Assembly (NCBI RefSeq): GCF_900114325.1
Contig: NZ_FOSR01000013.1
Coordinates: 1 to 64,000, forward strand
Length of the DNA: 64,000 bases
Source of the DNA: Rhodanobacter glycinis
Lineage (GTDB): Bacteria; Pseudomonadota; Gammaproteobacteria; Xanthomonadales; Rhodanobacteraceae
Reading direction: 5' to 3'
Shown here: positions 1-9,800 of the stretch, one piece after another
How the letters are laid out: each line of letters opens with the position of its first letter
Position numbering within the stretch: position 1 is the stretch's first letter
Notes under the pieces: generated by a model
Told to the model about the DNA's origin: nothing
The model's input: the letters and a program-made list of their open reading frames with translations, nothing else
Database searches by the model: none
Translations under genes and position numbers: made by a program

Positions 1-1137
1 GCGGTGTTGTACGCGGTGGTCACCGGCTTCGCCGCCACGACGGGTGCCGCCGGTGCGCCGACGGTGATCGACACCGTCGCCGGACTGGACGTGCCCCCGG
101 GATTGGTCGCGGTGTAGGTGAAACTGTCCGCGCCACCGTAGTACGTCGCACTCGGAGTGTAGGTCACCACCTTGCCTGACACACTCACCGTACCGTGCGT
201 CGGCGCGGTGCCGATCGTAACCGCCGTGATGTCCACGCCAGTGATCGACGAAGTGAGATCGATGCTCGCCGCTGTGTTGTATGCGGTGGTCACCGACTTC
301 GGGGTGACGACGGGGGCTGCCGGTGCGCTGACCGAGATCGTTACCGTCGCCGGAGCCGAGGTGCCGCCCGGGTTGGTGGCGGTATAGGTGAAGCTGTCGC
401 TGCCACCGTAGTAGGTGGGCGACGGCGTATAGGTCACGGTCTCGCCCGACACGCTGACCGTGCCGTGTGCGGGCGCCATACCGATCGTCACGGCGGTGAT
501 ACCCACGCCGGTGATCGAGCCGGTGAGGTCGATCGTGGCCGGGGTGTTGTAGGCCGTCGCCACCGATTTTGCGACAACGGTCGGAGCAGCCGGCACGCCG
601 ACGGTGATCGACACCGTAGCCGGGGCGGAAGTGCCACCGGGGTTGGTGGCGGTATAGGTAAAGCTGTCGCTGCCACCGTAGTAGCTGGACGACGGCGTGT
701 AGGTCACCGTTTTGCCCGAGATGGTGACGGTGCCGTGCGAAGGCCCGGAGCCGACCGTGATGCCGGTGACATCGGCACCGGTGATCGAGCTGGTGAGGTC
801 GATGGTGGCGGTGGTGTTGTAGGCCGCGGTCATCGACGCGTTGGCCACGGTGGGTGCCGGCGGAGGGGTGACGGTGATCGTCACCGTGGCCGGTGTCGAG
901 GTACCGCCCGGGTTGGTCGCGGTATAGGTGAAGCTGTCGCTGCCGCCGTAGTAGGTGGGCGATGGCGTGTAGGTCACCGTCTTGCCCGAGACGGAGGTGG
1001 TGCCGTGCAGAGGTCCGGAGCCGACCGTAATGCCGGTGATGTCGGCACCGGTGATCGAGCTGGTGAGGTCGATGGTGGCGGCGGTGTTGTAGGCCGCCGT
1101 CGCCGACGTGTTGGCCACGGTAGGTGCCGTCGGCAGC
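1..1137 (-). repeat. Tandem 270-bp (90-residue) Ig-domain repeats
   Basis: The conserved Tyr codon of the YNTxATIDLTSSITG core falls at 11, 281, 551, 821 and 1091, an exact 270-bp period. A sixth, separate copy has it at 1892. The copies are very similar at the DNA level, which points to recent duplication or gene conversion. The array continues past the left edge. Confidence 0.9.
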
Positions 1138-3944
1138 ACGTTGATCGTCACCATGGCGGTGGTGGAGCCGCCCGAGTTGCTCGCTATCACGGTGTAGCTG
1201 GACGAAGGAGCGGACACCGTCGGCGTCCCGGAAATCGTGCAGTTGCCCGGACTGATGGACAGTCCCGCCGGCAGCGCCGGACTTGCCGTGCAGCTCGTCA
1301 TCGAGCCGCCCACGTACGTCGGCGTCGCCGGCGTGATCGCCTGGCCTTGCGTGAACGTGTAGCTACCCGGCGTATAGACCAGGTTCGAGGGTGCCACGTC
1401 GTTCACGGTGATCGTTACCATCGCGGTGGTGGAGCCCGCCGGGTTGCTTGCCGTTACGGTGTAGACGATCGGGGCGGTAGACAACGACGTTGGCGTCCCG
1501 GAAATCTCGCAGTTGCCCGTATCGATGGACAGCCCTGTCGGCAGCGCGGGGCTCACCGTGCAACCCGTCAACGGGGTGCCGTCGTACGTCGGCGTCGCCG
1601 TCGTGCTCGCCTGGCCCTTCGTGAAGAAGTAGTTGGCCGGCGAGTAGGCCAGGTTCGAAGGCGGTGCAGGGCTCACGGTGATGGTCACCGTGGCCGGGGT
1701 CGAGGTGCCGGCGGCGTTGGTGGCGGTATAGGTGAAGCTGTCGCTGCCGTAGTAGCTGGGTGCCGGTGTGTACGTCACCGTTTCGCCCGAGACGGTGGCG
1801 GTGCCGTGCGAAGGCCCGGAGCCGACCGTGATGCCGGTGATGTCGGCACCGGTGATCGAGCTGGTGAGGTCGATGGTCGTGGCGGTGTTATAGGTCGCCG
1901 TCGCCGACTTGGCGGAAGCCGTTGGAATGCCGAGGGGAATCACGCTGTTCGATGCGGCCGATGCCGCGCCGGTGCCCACCCCGTTGGTTGCCGTCACCGT
2001 GAAGGTATACGACGTGCCGTTGACCAGTCCGGCCACGGTGCATGGTGACGCGGCGCACGTTCCGGTATTTCCGCCCGAGCTGCTGGTGGCGGTATAGCCA
2101 ACGATCGGTGAACCACCCGACGAGGCCGGCGGGGTGAAGTTCACCGTCGCCTGCTGGTCGCTCCCCGTTGCCGTGCCGATGATGGGCGCGCCCGGCAGGA
2201 TCCCGTTGACGGTGAACGACTGGCTGACCTGCGGGGCGGCGGCGTAGGCCCCGTTGCCGGCCTGGTTCGCATCAATGGTGCAGGTGCCGGCCGCGATGAA
2301 GGCGAGCGCCCCGCCACTGCTGATCGTGCACACGGTGGTCGTGGTCGACGTAAACGTCACCGTCAGGCCCGATGTGGCCGAGGCCGTGAGAGTGGGCGTG
2401 GTGCCGAAATTTTGCGTACCCGGGTTGGCGAAGGTAATCGTCTGTGCCGCCTTCGGCATCACGCTGTTGGACGGCGATGAAGCCGGTCCGGCACCGTTCG
2501 CATTGGTCGCCGTCACGGTGAACGTGTAGAGGACGCCGTTGGCCAACCCGGTCATGACATGGCTGAGCGAGGTCGTGCCGGCGTTGGCATCGATACCGCC
2601 CGCAGGGCTGGACGTTACCGCGTAGCCGGTGATGGCCGAGCCATTGTCGATGGCAGCGTTGAACGTGACGGTGGCCTGCGCGCTGGTGGTGCTTGCGGCG
2701 GCAACGCCGGTCGGTGCATCGGGCACGGTCGATGGCGTGACGCTGTTGGACGCGCTCGATGCTGCGCCTGTGCCGACGGCATTGGTCGCGGTCACGGTGA
2801 AGGTATAGGCCGTGCCGTTGGTCAGTCCGTTCACGGTACACGGCGAGCTGGTGCAGTTGCCGCTGAGGTTGCCGGGATGGGAGATGGCGGTATAGCTGGA
2901 GATGGCCGCCCCACCGTTGCTGGCCGGGGGGCTGAAACTCACATGGGCCAGGGCGTTGCCGGCGGTGGCGGTGCCGATCGTCGGCGCTCCCGGCACCGTG
3001 GCGTTGTTCACCGTCAGGTCGTAGGTATGCGTGCCGTAGTACGTGGTGGGCGCACTGCTGTCGGCTGCCTGTACCACGAAGTGGTAGGTGCCTGCCGTGG
3101 TGGGTGTGCCGGACAGCACGCCGCTGCTGCTGAGGCTAAGGTTGGGGGGCAGGCTTCCCGAACTGACGGAGAAGTTGCCATACGGGCTGGTGCCGCCGCT
3201 CGCCGTGATGGTCTGGTTGTAGGAGACGCCGACGGCAGGCGATGGCAGCGACGACAAGGTGATGGTCGGCTGGGGCACGTCCAGCGCGTAGCTCTTGGTG
3301 GTGCTGTGGCCGGCCGAATCCGCGACCTCGATGCTGACCGAGTAATTGGCCCAGTGCGTGGGCGTGCCGGAGAACGTGCCGCCGGCGAAGGTCATGCCCG
3401 GCGGCAGCGAACCGCCGGTCTTGGTATACGTATACGGGCCGGTGCCGCCGCTGGCGATGAGGGTCACGGGGGAATACGCGACACCCACCTGCGGCGTCGG
3501 CAGCGATGCCGGCGTTACCGTGATCGGGGATGTCGCTGCGCCGATCGAGACGGTGACGGTGATCGCGTTGCTATCGGGATCGCCGAAGGTAAAGAAATCG
3601 GTGGTGGCGCCGTCGCCGTTGTTCGTGTAGGTGACGGTTTCGGCGACGGCGTCGACCGACGCGGTTCCGTGCGACGGAGCCGAGAAGATGCCCTCGATGC
3701 CCGCGATGCCGCCGGTCGGATCGCAGGACGAGGCATCGATGGTGATCGTGCCCCCGGAAGCCATCGGTGACGTGGACGGCATGGTATGGGAGTCGGGCAC
3801 GTTGAAGTTGGGGCAGTCGGCGGCGTGCGCCAGGCTTGGCCACGCGAGCGCAATGCATAACAGGACGAGCGCGCCGCGCCAGTTCCACTGAAGGATGCCG
3901 CGGCACGCCATCGCCGGTCCACGCGACCAAGAATACTTATGCAT
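1..3944 (-). CDS. Giant secreted Ig-like/FN3 repeat protein, C-terminus outside window
   Basis: The reverse-strand frame is open from an ATG at 3944 to the window edge (1,314 codons, no stop). The start follows a GGGGACAAC ribosome site. Residues 1-41 look like a signal peptide ending AHA. Reading onward: two He_PIG-type Ig domains (SLPPGM...SGTPT), two FN3-like domains (PGAPTIG...GTAYTFTVTATN), an MBG-like segment, a third FN3, one Big_9/cadherin-like Ig repeat, two more He_PIG-type repeats, then at least five further Big_9 repeats with the core YTPSPTYYGGSDSFTYTATN. There is no catalytic domain in view. Such proteins are usually surface adhesins or large exoproteins; the anchor or secretion signal would lie outside the window. 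It is divergent from the collar-protein operon. Function is inferred from architecture only. Confidence 0.85.
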   Translation of the reverse strand, partial: MHKYSWSRGPAMACRGILQWNWRGALVLLCIALAWPSLAHAADCPNFNVPDSHTMPSTSPMASGGTITIDASSCDPTGGIAGIEGIFSAPSHGTASVDAVAETVTYTNNGDGATTDFFTFGDPDSNAITVTVSIGAATSPITVTPASLPTPQVGVAYSPVTLIASGGTGPYTYTKTGGSLPPGMTFAGGTFSGTPTHWANYSVSIEVADSAGHSTTKSYALDVPQPTITLSSLPSPAVGVSYNQTITASGGTSPYGNFSVSSGSLPPNLSLSSSGVLSGTPTTAGTYHFVVQAADSSAPTTYYGTHTYDLTVNNATVPGAPTIGTATAGNALAHVSFSPPASNGGAAISSYTAISHPGNLSGNCTSSPCTVNGLTNGTAYTFTVTATNAVGTGAASSASNSVTPSTVPDAPTGVAAASTTSAQATVTFNAAIDNGSAITGYAVTSSPAGGIDANAGTTSLSHVMTGLANGVLYTFTVTATNANGAGPASSPSNSVMPKAAQTITFANPGTQNFGTTPTLTASATSGLTVTFTSTTTTVCTISSGGALAFIAAGTCTIDANQAGNGAYAAAPQVSQSFTVNGILPGAPIIGTATGSDQQATVNFTPPASSGGSPIVGYTATSSSGGNTGTCAASPCTVAGLVNGTSYTFTVTATNGVGTGAASAASNSVIPLGIPTASAKSATATYNTATTIDLTSSITGADITGITVGSGPSHGTATVSGETVTYTPAPSYYGSDSFTYTATNAAGTSTPATVTITVSPAPPSNLAYSPANYFFTKGQASTTATPTYDGTPLTGCTVSPALPTGLSIDTGNCEISGTPTSLSTAPIVYTVTASNPAGSTTAMVTITVNDVAPSNLVYTPGSYTFTQGQAITPATPTYVGGSMTSCTASPALPAGLSISPGNCTISGTPTVSAPSSSYTVIASNSGGSTTAMVTINVLPTAPTVANTSATAAYNTAATIDLTSSITGADITGITVGSGPLHGTTSVSGKTVTYTPSPTYYGGSDSFTYTATNPGGTSTPATVTITVTPPPAPTVANASMTAAYNTTATIDLTSSITGADVTGITVGSGPSHGTVTISGKTVTYTPSSSYYGGSDSFTYTATNPGGTSAPATVSITVGVPAAPTVVAKSVATAYNTPATIDLTGSITGVGITAVTIGMAPAHGTVSVSGETVTYTPSPTYYGGSDSFTYTATNPGGTSAPATVTISVSAPAAPVVTPKSVTTAYNTAASIDLTSSITGVDITAVTIGTAPTHGTVSVSGKVVTYTPSATYYGGADSFTYTATNPGGTSSPATVSITVGAPAAPVVAAKPVTTAYNT

Positions 3945-4205
3945 GTTGTCCCCCTGTGTGGCCCGCCCGCTTCATTGCGGTGGCGGGCGCTCCCTGACCA
4001 GCCGTCTGCTGTCTGCGCGCGCATCCATGGCCATCGCAATGCCGGAGATTGTGCGCAAAGTGTTAAAACACCACGACGTGCGCCGCATCGTAGGCCAATC
4101 ATCGCCTTTCGGCCAGTGAGGACTTGTCAAGCCCGGGCGATGGGATCAGAGTTGCAGAAGGCAGCGCCGGGACGGGTCGCATCGCCTTCATCAGGGGGAA
4201 ACACC

Positions 4206-4712
4206 ATGTCGGATTTTTTTGTCGGGCAGGTCATGCCCACCGGATTCGCGTTCGCGCCCAAGGGCTTTGCCCTGTGCAACGGGCAGGTTCTGCCCATCGC
4301 ACAGAACCAGGCCTTGTTCTCCTTGCTCGGCACGCAGTTCGGCGGCGACGGTGTCCGCACGTTCATGCTTCCGGACCTGCGCGGGCGCACACCGATCGGC
4401 AGTAACGGCGACTATCCGGTGGGCGCGGTCGGCGGCGTCGAAAACGTCAGCCTGACGACGCAGACGATGCCACCGCACCTCCATCTCGGTAACGGCACCA
4501 CCGCAGCAGGCACCGGGCGCAATCCACTCAATAGCCTCTACGGGGCTGTCGCCGGCGAGCCGTTGTACGCCCCGGCCAGCGGTCCGCAAGTGGTCCTGAA
4601 TCCCGGCACGCTGTCCAGCACGGGCGGCTCACAGCCGCATCCGAACATGCAGCCCTTCGGCGTGCTCAATTTTTGCATTGCGCTGACCGGCGTCTTCCCT
4701 CCGCGCAACTGA
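4206..4712 (+). CDS. Phage tail collar domain protein (microcystin-dependent protein type), copy 1
   Basis: 168 residues. The ATG at 4206 follows a strong AGGGGGAA site and matches the family N-terminus MSDFFVGQV. The protein has the complete tail-collar layout: a first segment with FAPKGFALCNGQVLPI, then LFSLLGTQFGGDGVRTF and the diagnostic DLRGRTPIG motif (residues about 58-66), and a C-terminus ending in LNFCIALTGVFP. In phages this fold sits in tail fibres; free-standing bacterial copies (MdpB type) are of unknown function. First of three tandem paralogs, 32 bp before copy 2. No capsid, tail-tube or lysis genes lie nearby, so this is not a prophage remnant on the visible evidence. Confidence 0.92.
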   Translation: MSDFFVGQVMPTGFAFAPKGFALCNGQVLPIAQNQALFSLLGTQFGGDGVRTFMLPDLRGRTPIGSNGDYPVGAVGGVENVSLTTQTMPPHLHLGNGTTAAGTGRNPLNSLYGAVAGEPLYAPASGPQVVLNPGTLSSTGGSQPHPNMQPFGVLNFCIALTGVFPPRN

Positions 4713-4744
4713 TCGACTGATATCCGCGTATCGGAGCATTGCCC

Positions 4745-5272
4745 ATGAGTACACCTTTCCTCGGCGAGGTCCGGCTGTTTCCCTATACCTTCGCCCCGGT
4801 CGACTGGCAGCTGTGCGACGGCAGCCTGTTGAGCATCGCCACCTATGAGGCGCTGTATACCCTGCTCGGCACCACCTACGGCGGCGACGGCGTCACTACC
4901 TTCGCGGTACCGGATTTGCGCGGGCGCGTTCCCGTCCACCAGGGGGCCGGCAACGGGCTCACGCCCCGCGTGATGGGCCAGCTGGGAGGCACCGAGGGCG
5001 TCACCGTCACCACCGCGCAATTGCCCGCGCACACGCATGCCTTTGTCGCCTCCAGCAGCATCGCTTCGCTCGATGCACCTGCGGGCACGGCCGAGTTCGG
5101 CGGGCTGGACGCGGACACGATGTACTCGGGGACGATCGTCGGCGACGCCGTTTCTACGGCCAACGCCACGGTCTCGCAGGTCGGTGGGAACCAGCCGCAC
5201 GACAACACCATGCCCACGCTCGCCGCGAATTTCTGCATCGCGCTGTTCGGCATATTTCCGTCGCAGAACTGA
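4745..5272 (+). CDS. Phage tail collar domain protein, copy 2
   Basis: 175 residues. I chose the ATG at 4745 (GGAG about 10 bp upstream) over an in-frame TTG at 4739, because MSTPFLGEVRLFP aligns with the N-termini of its neighbours. It keeps the family blocks: FAPVDWQLCDGSLL, LYTLLGTTYGGDGVTTF, the PDLRGRVPVHQG motif, the QLPAHTHAF histidine pair and a C-terminal NFCIALFGIFP. It lies in an operon-like run, 40 bp before copy 3. The middle region (residues 95-145), which forms the variable head in this fold, differs from copies 1 and 3, so the three proteins may differ in what they contact. Function unknown. Confidence 0.92.
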   Translation: MSTPFLGEVRLFPYTFAPVDWQLCDGSLLSIATYEALYTLLGTTYGGDGVTTFAVPDLRGRVPVHQGAGNGLTPRVMGQLGGTEGVTVTTAQLPAHTHAFVASSSIASLDAPAGTAEFGGLDADTMYSGTIVGDAVSTANATVSQVGGNQPHDNTMPTLAANFCIALFGIFPSQN

Positions 5273-5312
5273 TTGGCGCGCGCCTTTTATTGCGCGCCCA
5301 GGGGACATCCGC

Positions 5313-5852
5313 ATGACTACTCCGTACATTGGCGAAATACAGATCTTCGGCTTCAACTTCGCGCCGTACCGATGGGCGATCTGCGCCGGGCAAATCATGC
5401 CGATTTCGCAAAACACCGCCTTGTTCTCGCTGCTCGGCACCACCTTCGGCGGTGACGGCAGAAGCACCTTCGGCCTGCCGAACTACGGCGGCAACGCGGC
5501 CTGTGGTTCAGGCCGGGGGCCCGGCCTCGCGCCGCGCACGGTGGGCGAATCGTTCGGCAGCGAGACGGTGAGCCTGCTGCAGTCGGAAATGCCCTCGCAC
5601 AACCACAACCTGAACCTGCATGGCCAGAAGGACCAGGACTTGCGGCACGGCGTACCGGCGACCGGCGATGCCCTGCTGCTGCCCGGCAATGTCAAAGCTA
5701 CGCCCTTCGCCGCGCAAACCAGCCCCACCGTGAACTTTGCACCGACCATTATCGGCATCACCGGCCAGGGAATACCGCACGAGAATCGCCAGCCGCTGCT
5801 GGCGCTGAACTTCTGCATTGCGCTGGCAGGAGTGTTTCCCCAGCGCCCGTGA
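5313..5852 (+). CDS. Phage tail collar domain protein, copy 3, divergent collar motif
   Basis: 179 residues from the ATG at 5313, preceded by AGGGGACA. The N- and C-terminal family blocks are intact (FAPYRWAICAGQIMPIS, LFSLLGTTFGGDGRSTF, LNFCIALAGVFP). The DLRGRxP motif seen in copies 1 and 2 is replaced here by NYGGNAACGSG, so the collar loop is altered. The MPSHNHNLN histidine segment is retained, and the variable central region is the longest of the three. The stop codon TGA overlaps the ATG of the following acetyltransferase gene, which argues for translational coupling. Function unknown. Confidence 0.9.
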   Translation: MTTPYIGEIQIFGFNFAPYRWAICAGQIMPISQNTALFSLLGTTFGGDGRSTFGLPNYGGNAACGSGRGPGLAPRTVGESFGSETVSLLQSEMPSHNHNLNLHGQKDQDLRHGVPATGDALLLPGNVKATPFAAQTSPTVNFAPTIIGITGQGIPHENRQPLLALNFCIALAGVFPQRP

Positions 5853-6433
5853 TGACACTGCCGCTGTCCGGCCTCGCCTTTCCACCGTCGCGCGAGCCAT
5901 CCACGCGGGTACCCGCGGATCTGCGCAAGCAGGGTTTCGGGGTGCGCATCGCGGAGCAGCGCGACCTGGGCTTCATGCGCGCGCTGTACGAAACGCTGCG
6001 CGCCGAGGAGATGGCACGGGTGGCGTGGCCCGAAGGGGCGCGCCAGTCTTTCCTGGATAGCCAGTTCACCTTGCAGCACCGGCATTTCACTACCCAGTTC
6101 CAGCACGCGGAATTCCTCGTGCTGGAACACCGGGGCCAAGCCGTGGGGCGGCTCTATCTGCTGCGTGAATCGCCACGCTGGCTGGTCATCGACATCGGCC
6201 TGCTGCCGGCATGGCAGGGACGCGGCATTGGCGGCGCGCTGCTCAGGCAGTTGCAGCGGGATGCACAGGGCTCACACGCGCAGGGCCTGGCCTTACACGT
6301 GCGGCTGGACAATGGCCGGGCCCATGCGTTGTATGTCCGACTGGGCTTTCGGGAGCAAGGCGGCGTGGAAGGCCTGCACCAGCGCATGCACTGGGACGTA
6401 CCGACTGCCGTAGCTCAGTTGAACACCGCCTGA
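5852..6433 (+). CDS. GNAT-family N-acetyltransferase of the collar cassette
   Basis: 193 residues from the ATG at 5852, overlapping the stop of collar copy 3 (TGATG); a GTG one codon earlier is also possible. The GNAT fold is visible: FGVRIAEQRDLGFMRALYETLRAEE at the start, a central beta strand (WLVIDIGLLPAWQGRGIGGALL) holding the acetyl-CoA pyrophosphate loop Q-G-R-G-I-G, and a C-terminal ARALYVRLGF-like block (HALYVRLGFREQG). The substrate is unknown. The tight coupling suggests it acts on a collar protein or a ligand these proteins handle; that is inference. Its 3' end overlaps the convergent DUF6916 gene by 19 bp. Confidence 0.9.
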   Translation: MTLPLSGLAFPPSREPSTRVPADLRKQGFGVRIAEQRDLGFMRALYETLRAEEMARVAWPEGARQSFLDSQFTLQHRHFTTQFQHAEFLVLEHRGQAVGRLYLLRESPRWLVIDIGLLPAWQGRGIGGALLRQLQRDAQGSHAQGLALHVRLDNGRAHALYVRLGFREQGGVEGLHQRMHWDVPTAVAQLNTA

Positions 6434-6708
6434 TAGATGAAACCGTCCTGGTTGCGCGCCACCGGTACCAGGAAGATGCCGAAGCCGCCCATGCGCGGAT
6501 TCTCCATCTGGTAGATGCGCTGCGGAAAGATCACCGCCGAGGCGTGGTGGAACAACAACGAAAATGGCGCACGCTGCATGCCGCTGACATCGCGCGCCGG
6601 CAGCGGCCTTGCCTCGACCAGGGTGAAGGTCGTGCGATCACCGCCGACGTCGACCGCGAAACCCTCGTTGAGCAGCGATGCGAAATCTTCCAGCATCAAA
6701 AATGACAT
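6415..6708 (-). CDS. DUF6916-family small protein
   Basis: 97 residues. The ATG at 6708 gives MSFLMLEDFASLLNEGFAV; an upstream in-frame start (6753) adds a basic stretch unlike the family. The sequence reads as a small beta protein with the features I associate with DUF6916: LVEARPL near residue 30, FSLLFHH at about 50, and a C-terminal RMGGFGIFLVPVAR...YQAVFN. I recall this family as a companion of bacterial tail-collar proteins, from memory and not from a search. It converges on the GNAT gene with a 19-bp overlap of the coding ends. No signal peptide or membrane segment. Function unknown. Confidence 0.75.
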   Translation of the reverse strand: MSFLMLEDFASLLNEGFAVDVGGDRTTFTLVEARPLPARDVSGMQRAPFSLLFHHASAVIFPQRIYQMENPRMGGFGIFLVPVARNQDGFIYQAVFN

Positions 6709-6802
6709 GTGGTTGCGCCCCCTTCCCGTCCTCGTGACGGCACGCAGTGTCACATAACGGCATGTTCATCGCGATGACCGCCGGCGGCAGGAGTGGAACA
6801 AA

Positions 6803-9800
6803 TTACCGTGGCAGTGACGGCATCCGTTTTGTCAGCTCGCGCTGCCGCCGGATTTCCTCGCGCAGTTGCCGCCGCTTCGCCTTGCGCTCGCGCCGGTCGT
6901 GCTGCCACAGGTAGATCGCCGGCGTTGAGAGCAGGGTGAGCAATTGCGACACGAACAGGCCGCCGAGGATGGCGATGCCCAGTGGCTGGCGCATTTCGGA
7001 ACCCTGGCCGAAGCCGACCGCCAGCGGCAGCGCCGCGCCCATCGCCACCAGGGTGGTCATGGTGATCGGACGGAAGCGCACCAACGCCGCCTCGCGGATC
7101 GCCTCCGGTGCGGAGCGGCCGTGTTCGCGTTCGGCCACCAGCGCGAAGTCGACCATCAGGATCGCGTTCTTCTTCACGATGCCGATCAGCATCAGCACCG
7201 CGATCACCGACATCAGGGTGAGCTGGGTATGCGTGACCAGCATGGCGAGGAAGGCACCCATGCCCGCTGCCGGCAGGGTGGAAATGATGGTCAGCGGATG
7301 GATCAGGCTTTCGTAGAGGATGCCGAGCACCACGTACATGGTCAGGATCACCGCGAGCAGGGTGATCAGCGAATTGCTCAGCGCATCCATCAAGTCCTTG
7401 TTGTTGCCGGTGTATTTTTTCTGGATGCCGGCGGGCAGGTTGGCCGCGTAGATGGCCTGGTCGACCAGTTTCAGGCCGTCGCCCTGGGTCACGCCCTTGG
7501 CCAGGTTGTAGTTGATCGAGGACGACTCGATCTGGTTGGTGTGATCGATTTCCACTGGCGCGATATGCGGCTGGATCTTCGCCAGCGCGGAAAGCGGGAT
7601 CATCTGTCCCTGGCTGTTGCGCACGTAGGTATTCAACAGCGTACCCGGGTTCAGTGACTCGGCATTGTCGGCGGTGAGCACCACGCGATACTGGTTGATG
7701 TCGGAATAGATCGTCGAGACGACGCGCTGGCCGAAGGCGTTGGCCAATGCGTCGTCGACCAGGGCCATGCTTACGTGCAGGCGCGAGGCGGCGTTGCGAT
7801 CCACCTGCAGCATCTGCTGCATGCCGATGCTGTCGAAGCTGGTGGTGACATCGCGGAACTGCTTCATGTTGCGCATGATCCGCGCGAGCTTGAGCGTGGG
7901 GTCCTGCAGTGACGCACCGCTGGTGCTCTGCAGTTCGAACGAGTACTGGCCGATGCCACTGCCGCCACCACCGCCGCCGCTGATGAACTGCACCGCGCTT
8001 ACCGACACGTTGATATCGGGAATCTGCTTGAAGTATTTGGTCAGGCGATCCACCACCTGCTGGGCAGAATCCTGTCGATCGCCCTTGTGCTTCCCGATCG
8101 GCTTGAGGTCGACGAACATGCTCGACTCGTTGCCCACCGCACCGCCGTTGTTGCTGCCGAGGAAGGCGGAGACGTCGCTGACCGCGGGATCGGCCAGCAG
8201 CTTGGCTGCGACCTCCTGGGTGCGCTTGGCCATCGCTTCGGGCGAGATGTTGGCGTCCGCGGTAATGCGGGTGCGCAGCAGCCCGGTGTCCTCCTTCGGC
8301 ATCAGTCCGCCGCCGGCGGTTTTGGCCACCGCCACGGCCAGCACGATGGTCAGCACCAGCAGGATGATCGGCTGCCAGCGCATCATCCTGCGATGGTGCA
8401 TCGCCCAGTCCAGTCCCCGCTCGTAGGTGCGCAGCATCCAGCCGTCAAAGCGTTCGGCCAGACGCTCCAGTCGTCCGGGCGAGGGGACAACATCGTGCTC
8501 CGCAGTCAGCCAGCGGCCGCACAGCGCCGGGGTCAGCGTCAGCGACACCACTGCGGAGATCACGATGGTGGCGATCAGCGTCACCGAGAACTCGCGCATC
8601 AGTTTGGTGAACATGTTGTCGCCGAACACCATTGGCCCGAATACCGCGATCAGCGACAGCGTGATCGAGATCACCGTGAAGCCGATCTCGCGTACGCCGG
8701 TGAGCGCGGCAGGCAGCGGTTTCATGCCTTTCTCGATGTGGCGCACGATGTTCTCGATCACCACGATCGCATCGTCCACCACGAAACCCACGCACAGCAC
8801 CAGCGCCACCAGCGAGAAGATGTTCAGCGTGAAACCCATCACCCACATCACCACCAGTGCGCCGGCCAGCGACAGCGGCACGCTGAACATGGCGATGATG
8901 GTGGGACGGGTGCGACGCAGGAACACCAGCATCACCAGCGCCACCATCACGATGCTCATCAGCAGCGCCACTTCCACCTCGTGCAGCGCCGACTCGGTGG
9001 TCGGCGTGAGGTCGAAGATCGGCACCATCGTCACGTCGGCCGGCATCAGGTTGCGCAGCTCGGGCAGGCGCGAGCGGATGGCCTTCACCACCGCGACCGC
9101 ATTGGCCTCCGGGCGCTTGGTGATGCGCATCATCACCGAGCGCTGGCCGTTGAACCACGCCGCGGCGTACTTGTCCTGCTGACCGCTGCTGATCGTGGCC
9201 ACGTCGGACAGCCGCACCGGCACCCCATTGTGGCTGGCGATGATCAGGCTGGCGAAATCCTGCGGGCTGTGCAGCGAGTCGTTGGCGGTCACCGTCATGC
9301 GGGTGAAGCCGTTGCTGAGCGTGCCTTGTGGCGAAGTGACATTCGCCGCGCGCAAGGCGTTGGCGACATCGTTCGCGGTGATGCCGGCGCTGGTCAGCGC
9401 GCCGGTATTCAGTGCGATGCGCACGGCATGCGGCGTGCTGCCGCCCAACTGCACCTGGGCCACGCCGGGAATCTGCGACACGGCCGGTTTCAGCAAGGTA
9501 TCGGTCAGGTCGTACAGCTTGTCCGGTGGCAGGCTGGGCGAGGTGATGGCGACCAGCAGCACCGGGATGTTCGAGCTGTTGGCCTTGAAATAAACCGGGG
9601 GCGTGGGTAGCTGCGGCAGGTCGGCAAGCGCTGCGTTGATCGCAGCCTGCACGTCGCGCGCGGCCTTGTCGGTGCTGTGGCTGAAATCGAACTGCAGGCC
9701 GATCTGCACCGCACCGTCTGTTGCGGTGCCATTCATTTGCGAGACGCCGGGGATGCGCCCGAGGTGGCGCTCCAGCGGCGCCATCACCGTGGTGGCCATG

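Noticed and set aside
195-2048. A 617-codon plus-strand open frame opposite the Ig-repeat gene
   Set aside because: Arg/Gly/Ala-rich low-complexity translation that mirrors the repeats on the other strand; the reverse frame has a signal peptide, Ig and FN3 domains and no stop.
2559-3770. A 403-codon plus-strand frame
   Set aside because: Arg/Gly-rich shadow of the reverse-strand Ig-like gene with no recognisable domain or ribosome site.
4206-5852. Prophage or tailocin remnant
   Set aside because: Only the collar-domain proteins are present. No tube, sheath, baseplate, lysis, integrase or attachment-site sequence is visible; the genes fit the free-standing bacterial collar family.
8087-9610. 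A 507-codon plus-strand frame over the RND gene
   Set aside because: His/Gln/Arg-rich antisense shadow; the RND permease on the other strand is certain.
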